Shown piece after piece: positions 60,893 through 64,000 of a stretch of DNA of 64,000 nt; the first letter of the stretch is position 1, and each line of letters opens with the position of its first letter. Where the stretch lies: positions 186,001 to 250,000 of the forward strand of contig JAITMD010000006.1 in NCBI GenBank assembly GCA_031277535.1. The letters run 5' to 3'. A program made the translations under genes and the position numbers. The stretch is from Flavobacteriaceae bacterium. Lineage in GTDB: Bacteria; Bacteroidota; Bacteroidia; Flavobacteriales; Flavobacteriaceae. Below the pieces are notes generated by a model. The model was not told where the DNA came from and searched no databases. It was given only the letters and a program-made list of their open reading frames with translations.

Positions 60893-61396
60893 ATGAAATT
60901 CAAAAATATATTTATTCTATTCTTAGTTCCCCTATTTTTTGTAAGCTGTAAATATTATAACTTTACGGGAACAGGAAAGATTGATGCAGATAGTTTTCAG
61001 GTGAATTACTTTCAAAACAATGCTCAATTAATTGAACCAGGAATTGAAAGAACATTTACTTTGAAATTGCAAGAGTTGCTTCAGAACCAAACGAGTTTGA
61101 GTTTGACAAACACAAATGGAGACTTGCTATACGAAGGAGAAATTGTGGAATACAGAATATCTCCTATGACAGCTACAGCTGATCAACGTGCAGCACAAAA
61201 CCGTTTGTATATTGCAATCAATGTAAGGTTTACAAACAAGAAAACACCAGAAGACGATTTTGAAAAACGTTTCTCTTTTTACTATGACTATGATGCAAAT
61301 ACGCAATTAACAGGTCCAACATTAAATACTGCTTTGGACGTTATTTATGAGCGTATTACACAAGACATCTTTAATGAGTCGCTAGCTAAATGGTAA
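60893..61396 (+). CDS. lptE: LptE family lipopolysaccharide assembly lipoprotein
   Basis: 167 residues. Lipobox FFVSCKYYNFTGTG, Cys at about residue 18. The rest fits LptE: IDADSFQVNYFQNNA, RTFTLKLQELLQNQTSLSLTNTNGDLLYEGEIVEYRISPM, RLYIAINVRFTN and EKRFSFYYDYDAN. LptE plugs LptD at the outer membrane during lipopolysaccharide insertion. Its position after the sigma-54 activator is the usual one in this group. Confidence 0.88.
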   Translation: MKFKNIFILFLVPLFFVSCKYYNFTGTGKIDADSFQVNYFQNNAQLIEPGIERTFTLKLQELLQNQTSLSLTNTNGDLLYEGEIVEYRISPMTATADQRAAQNRLYIAINVRFTNKKTPEDDFEKRFSFYYDYDANTQLTGPTLNTALDVIYERITQDIFNESLAKW

Positions 61397-61413
61397 ACTA
61401 AAACACAAGAAAA

Positions 61414-62457
61414 TTGAATATAGACGATTTACATATTTTACTCCATCAACCTGCACATATTGCAGCAGACGATGCTGTGTTATTAGAAGAAGTTTTGCGA
61501 GACTATCCTTATTTTCAAGCAGCAAGAAGTTTGTATTTGAAAAGTTTATATGTAAAAAACAGTCATTTATACAACGGCGAGTTAAAGAAAACAGCTATTT
61601 ACACAACGGATAGAGATATTTTATTCGACTTTATTACTTCTCCTGATTTTGTGAGTTATAAAGCATTTGCTTTAGCAACTGATAAACTGAGTCCTATAGC
61701 ACAAGAAGAAGGAGAGAAAACAGAAGTTCTGACTTTGGAAGAACAACTAAAAGATCGTTTTGCTCGTTTAGTACACACTTTCCCAGAAAGTGAAGAAGAA
61801 CAGGAAGAAACGTCTGTTGCTTTCCAAGAAACAGAACCTTTTACTCCTGAAGAAACAGAAGAACAAGAACCCCTTGTTGCTGAATCTATAGAAACACCTA
61901 TAGAAATTAATAGTCAAGAAGAAGATATAATAGAATTTACAGCTCTTGTACTAACAGAAATAACTGTAGAGACTATAGAAGAAGTAAGCGAAGAAATACA
62001 GTTGTTGGAAGACAAATTAGAACTTGGCAAACCACTTCAATTTACAGATTCTGAAAAATACTCTTTTCAAGAGTGGTTACAATTAGCTCAGAAAAAGCCA
62101 ATTGATCGAAAAGAAGAGGATATTGAAGACAAAAAAGAAGATGTTTTAACAGATTCTGACGATAATTCAGAAAATATCAGATTAAAAAAAATAGAGATTA
62201 TAGATAAATTTATCGAAACAAATCCTAAGATAGTTCCAACAAAAAAAGTATCTTCGCCTCCGATAAACATTGAGATCTCAAATAAAGAAAACGATAGTTT
62301 AATGACAGAGACATTAGCTAAAATTTACTTGGAACAAAAGAAATATCAGAAGGCAATCCAAGCTTATGAAATATTAATTTTGAAATATCCAGAAAAAAGT
62401 ATTTTCTTTGCAGACCAAATATTAGACATTAAAGCGTTACAACAACATAATAGTTAA
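61414..62457 (+). CDS. TPR-like protein, TTG start
   Basis: 347 residues. The start is TTG: an in-frame stop lies just upstream and no ATG is near. The opening NIDDLHILLHQPAHIAADDAVLLEEVLRDYPYFQAARSLYLKSLY matches the start of this family (quoted here in parts: HILLHQPA, DYPYFQAARSLYLKSLY). The middle is Glu-rich and disordered (about 105-230). The C-terminal 60 residues hold a TPR-like helix pair (LAKIYLEQKKYQKAIQAYEILILKYPEKS). Cytoplasmic by absence of a signal. It is 17 bases after lptE and five before secG. Confidence 0.85.
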   Translation: MNIDDLHILLHQPAHIAADDAVLLEEVLRDYPYFQAARSLYLKSLYVKNSHLYNGELKKTAIYTTDRDILFDFITSPDFVSYKAFALATDKLSPIAQEEGEKTEVLTLEEQLKDRFARLVHTFPESEEEQEETSVAFQETEPFTPEETEEQEPLVAESIETPIEINSQEEDIIEFTALVLTEITVETIEEVSEEIQLLEDKLELGKPLQFTDSEKYSFQEWLQLAQKKPIDRKEEDIEDKKEDVLTDSDDNSENIRLKKIEIIDKFIETNPKIVPTKKVSSPPINIEISNKENDSLMTETLAKIYLEQKKYQKAIQAYEILILKYPEKSIFFADQILDIKALQQHNS

Positions 62458-62462
62458 TAACC

Positions 62463-62861
62463 ATGAACACATTTACAATATTTTTAGTATTAATTGCCAT
62501 CGTTTGTTTTTTACTTATCGTAGTTATTATGGTACAAAATCCAAAAGGAGGAGGATTAGATTCATCATTCGGAGGTTCTACTGTAGCAGGTGGAGTTAAA
62601 AACACAAATGACTTCTTAGACAAGAGTACTTGGACTTTAGGAGCGGTTTTAATTATACTAATTTTAATGTCATCTATTAGCTTTAGTGGAGGTGCATCTG
62701 GAGACTCAAGAATTATTGATCCTAATGCTCAACCTGCACCAGCAAAAATGGAAGTTCCTGCTAAAACAGATACACCAGCTGCTCCTGCAACTGAGACTGC
62801 TCCAGCAGCACAAACAGAAGCTCCTGCTGCTACAACAGAGGAAGCTCCTGCACAAAAATAA
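62463..62861 (+). CDS. secG: Preprotein translocase subunit SecG
   Basis: 132 residues. Two hydrophobic helices (about 2-22 and 53-74) flank the family loop QNPKGGGLDSSFGGSTVAGGVKNTNDFLDKSTW. The C-terminal 45 residues are Ala/Pro/Thr/Glu-rich and disordered, as in many Bacteroidota SecG proteins. SecG stimulates the SecYEG channel. It is the last gene of the miaB operon before a strong terminator. Confidence 0.95.
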   Translation: MNTFTIFLVLIAIVCFLLIVVIMVQNPKGGGLDSSFGGSTVAGGVKNTNDFLDKSTWTLGAVLIILILMSSISFSGGASGDSRIIDPNAQPAPAKMEVPAKTDTPAAPATETAPAAQTEAPAATTEEAPAQK

Positions 62862-62883
62862 AAAACACATCAATTCATATATT

Positions 62884-62916
62884 AATGCCAGCTCTGACAA
62901 GCTGGCATTTTTTTTT
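62884..62916 (+). terminator. Terminator of miaB-secG operon
   Basis: ATGCCAGCT pairs with AGCTGGCAT around a six-base loop and is followed by nine Ts. Confidence 0.92.
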
Positions 62917-63006
62917 GACTATAATGTCACTTTTAGGCTTTGGCATACTTTGTGTCTATTGACTATCTATAATAATTAAAAATAGTATAAATTCAATTTA
63001 CATCAT

Positions 63007-63282
63007 ATGGCATTATCAATCAGACCACTTGCAGATAGAGTTCTTATCGAACCACTTCCAGCAGAAACAAAAACTGCTTCAGGACTTTTTATTCCAGACA
63101 CAGCAAAAGAAAAACCACAAAGAGGTACTGTGGTTGCAGTAGGAAATGGTACGAAAGACCATGAAATGACTGTAAAAGTAGGTGATACTGTATTGTATGG
63201 TAAATACGCTGGTACAGAGCTTAAATTGGAAGGAACTGATTACCTAATCATGAGAGAAGACGATATTTTAGCTATCGTATAA
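63007..63282 (+). CDS. groES: Co-chaperonin GroES
   Basis: 91 residues. [43 protein letters not shown] (seen in parts: [29 protein letters not shown]) includes the mobile loop that binds Gro[34 protein letters not shown] closes the fold (ending [10 protein letters not shown]). It caps the GroEL cage. It lies 52 bases before groEL, downstream of the secG terminator, so has its own promoter. I found no CIRCE element or clear TAnnTTTG box in front of it. Confidence 0.97.
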   Translation: MALSIRPLADRVLIEPLPAETKTASGLFIPDTAKEKPQRGTVVAVGNGTKDHEMTVKVGDTVLYGKYAGTELKLEGTDYLIMREDDILAIV

Positions 63283-63318
63283 TTTCCTTTCTATTTATAA
63301 TTGAATAATAACAACTAA

Positions 63319-64000
<682 letters not shown>

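Noticed and set aside
62930..63006. CIRCE or heat-shock operator before groES
   Set aside because: No TTAGCACTC inverted repeat is visible; the stretch is only AT-rich.

Overview
The window is low-GC DNA that reads as the chromosome of a member of the Flavobacteriaceae (Bacteroidota). The grounds are a type IX secretion C-terminal domain and a T9SS plug protein, a mevalonate pathway, a TonB-dependent receptor, DUF983, CWC/DUF5522 and LpoB/COG3014 genes, no clear Shine-Dalgarno motifs, and many promoters with the Bacteroidota -7 box TAnnTTTG placed a few tens of bases before start codons. The genus cannot be fixed from sequence reading alone; Myroides-like is a guess. Most of the window looks like ordinary chromosome. 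There are no prophages, insertion sequences or CRISPR arrays, and the only tRNA gene seen is tRNA-Trp.

Layout. 1-9.3 kb: the end of a T9SS cargo protein, a secreted coiled-coil protein, pirin with a Crp/Fnr regulator, an aspartate aminotransferase, rsmG, pruA, apaG, the T9SS plug protein and an HAD phosphatase. 9.3-12 kb: an intergenic fragment that repeats part of the phosphatase gene, then two paralogous membrane proteins of unknown function. 12-23 kb: a methyltransferase with map, a CoA-transferase, two small TonB-C proteins, gpmI, two convergent L,D-transpeptidases and a TonB-dependent receptor. 23-30 kb: a WG-repeat protein, an SDR oxidoreductase, a pentapeptide-repeat protein, a ygiB/ygiC-like pair, an AraC regulator, tRNA-Trp, DUF983 and two secreted orphans. 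30-41 kb: a pseudouridine synthase, a UbiA prenyltransferase, mevalonate kinase, a CWC/DUF5522 protein, an operon of COG3014 protein, LpoB and a small secreted protein, diphosphomevalonate decarboxylase, and membrane and flavoprotein genes.

41-58 kb is the least ordinary part. Five tandem paralogs (41365-44895), with a sixth copy at 56131-56826, share one architecture. An N-terminal four-cysteine domain is followed by a strictly conserved hydrophobic segment and then a beta-sandwich (CarboxypepD_reg-like) domain. A 57-residue membrane protein closes the tandem array. Nearby are a strong candidate small RNA gene (about 46296-46417), the HMG-CoA reductase/GYDIA kinase pair, and three large surface-protein genes with an internal terminator.

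58-64 kb: an operon of miaB, a sigma-54 activator without a sensor domain, lptE, a TPR-like gene with a TTG start, and secG, ended by a terminator. It is followed by groES and the 5' part of groEL.

Together the genes cover envelope biogenesis (L,D-transpeptidases, LpoB, LptE, SecG, T9SS), isoprenoid synthesis (HMG-CoA reductase, two GHMP kinases, MvaD, UbiA), and translation or RNA modification (RsmG, RluB-type, MiaB, Map). Several start codons were moved from the longest reading frame to an internal ATG, because the upstream TTG or GTG lay in or before a TAnnTTTG box.
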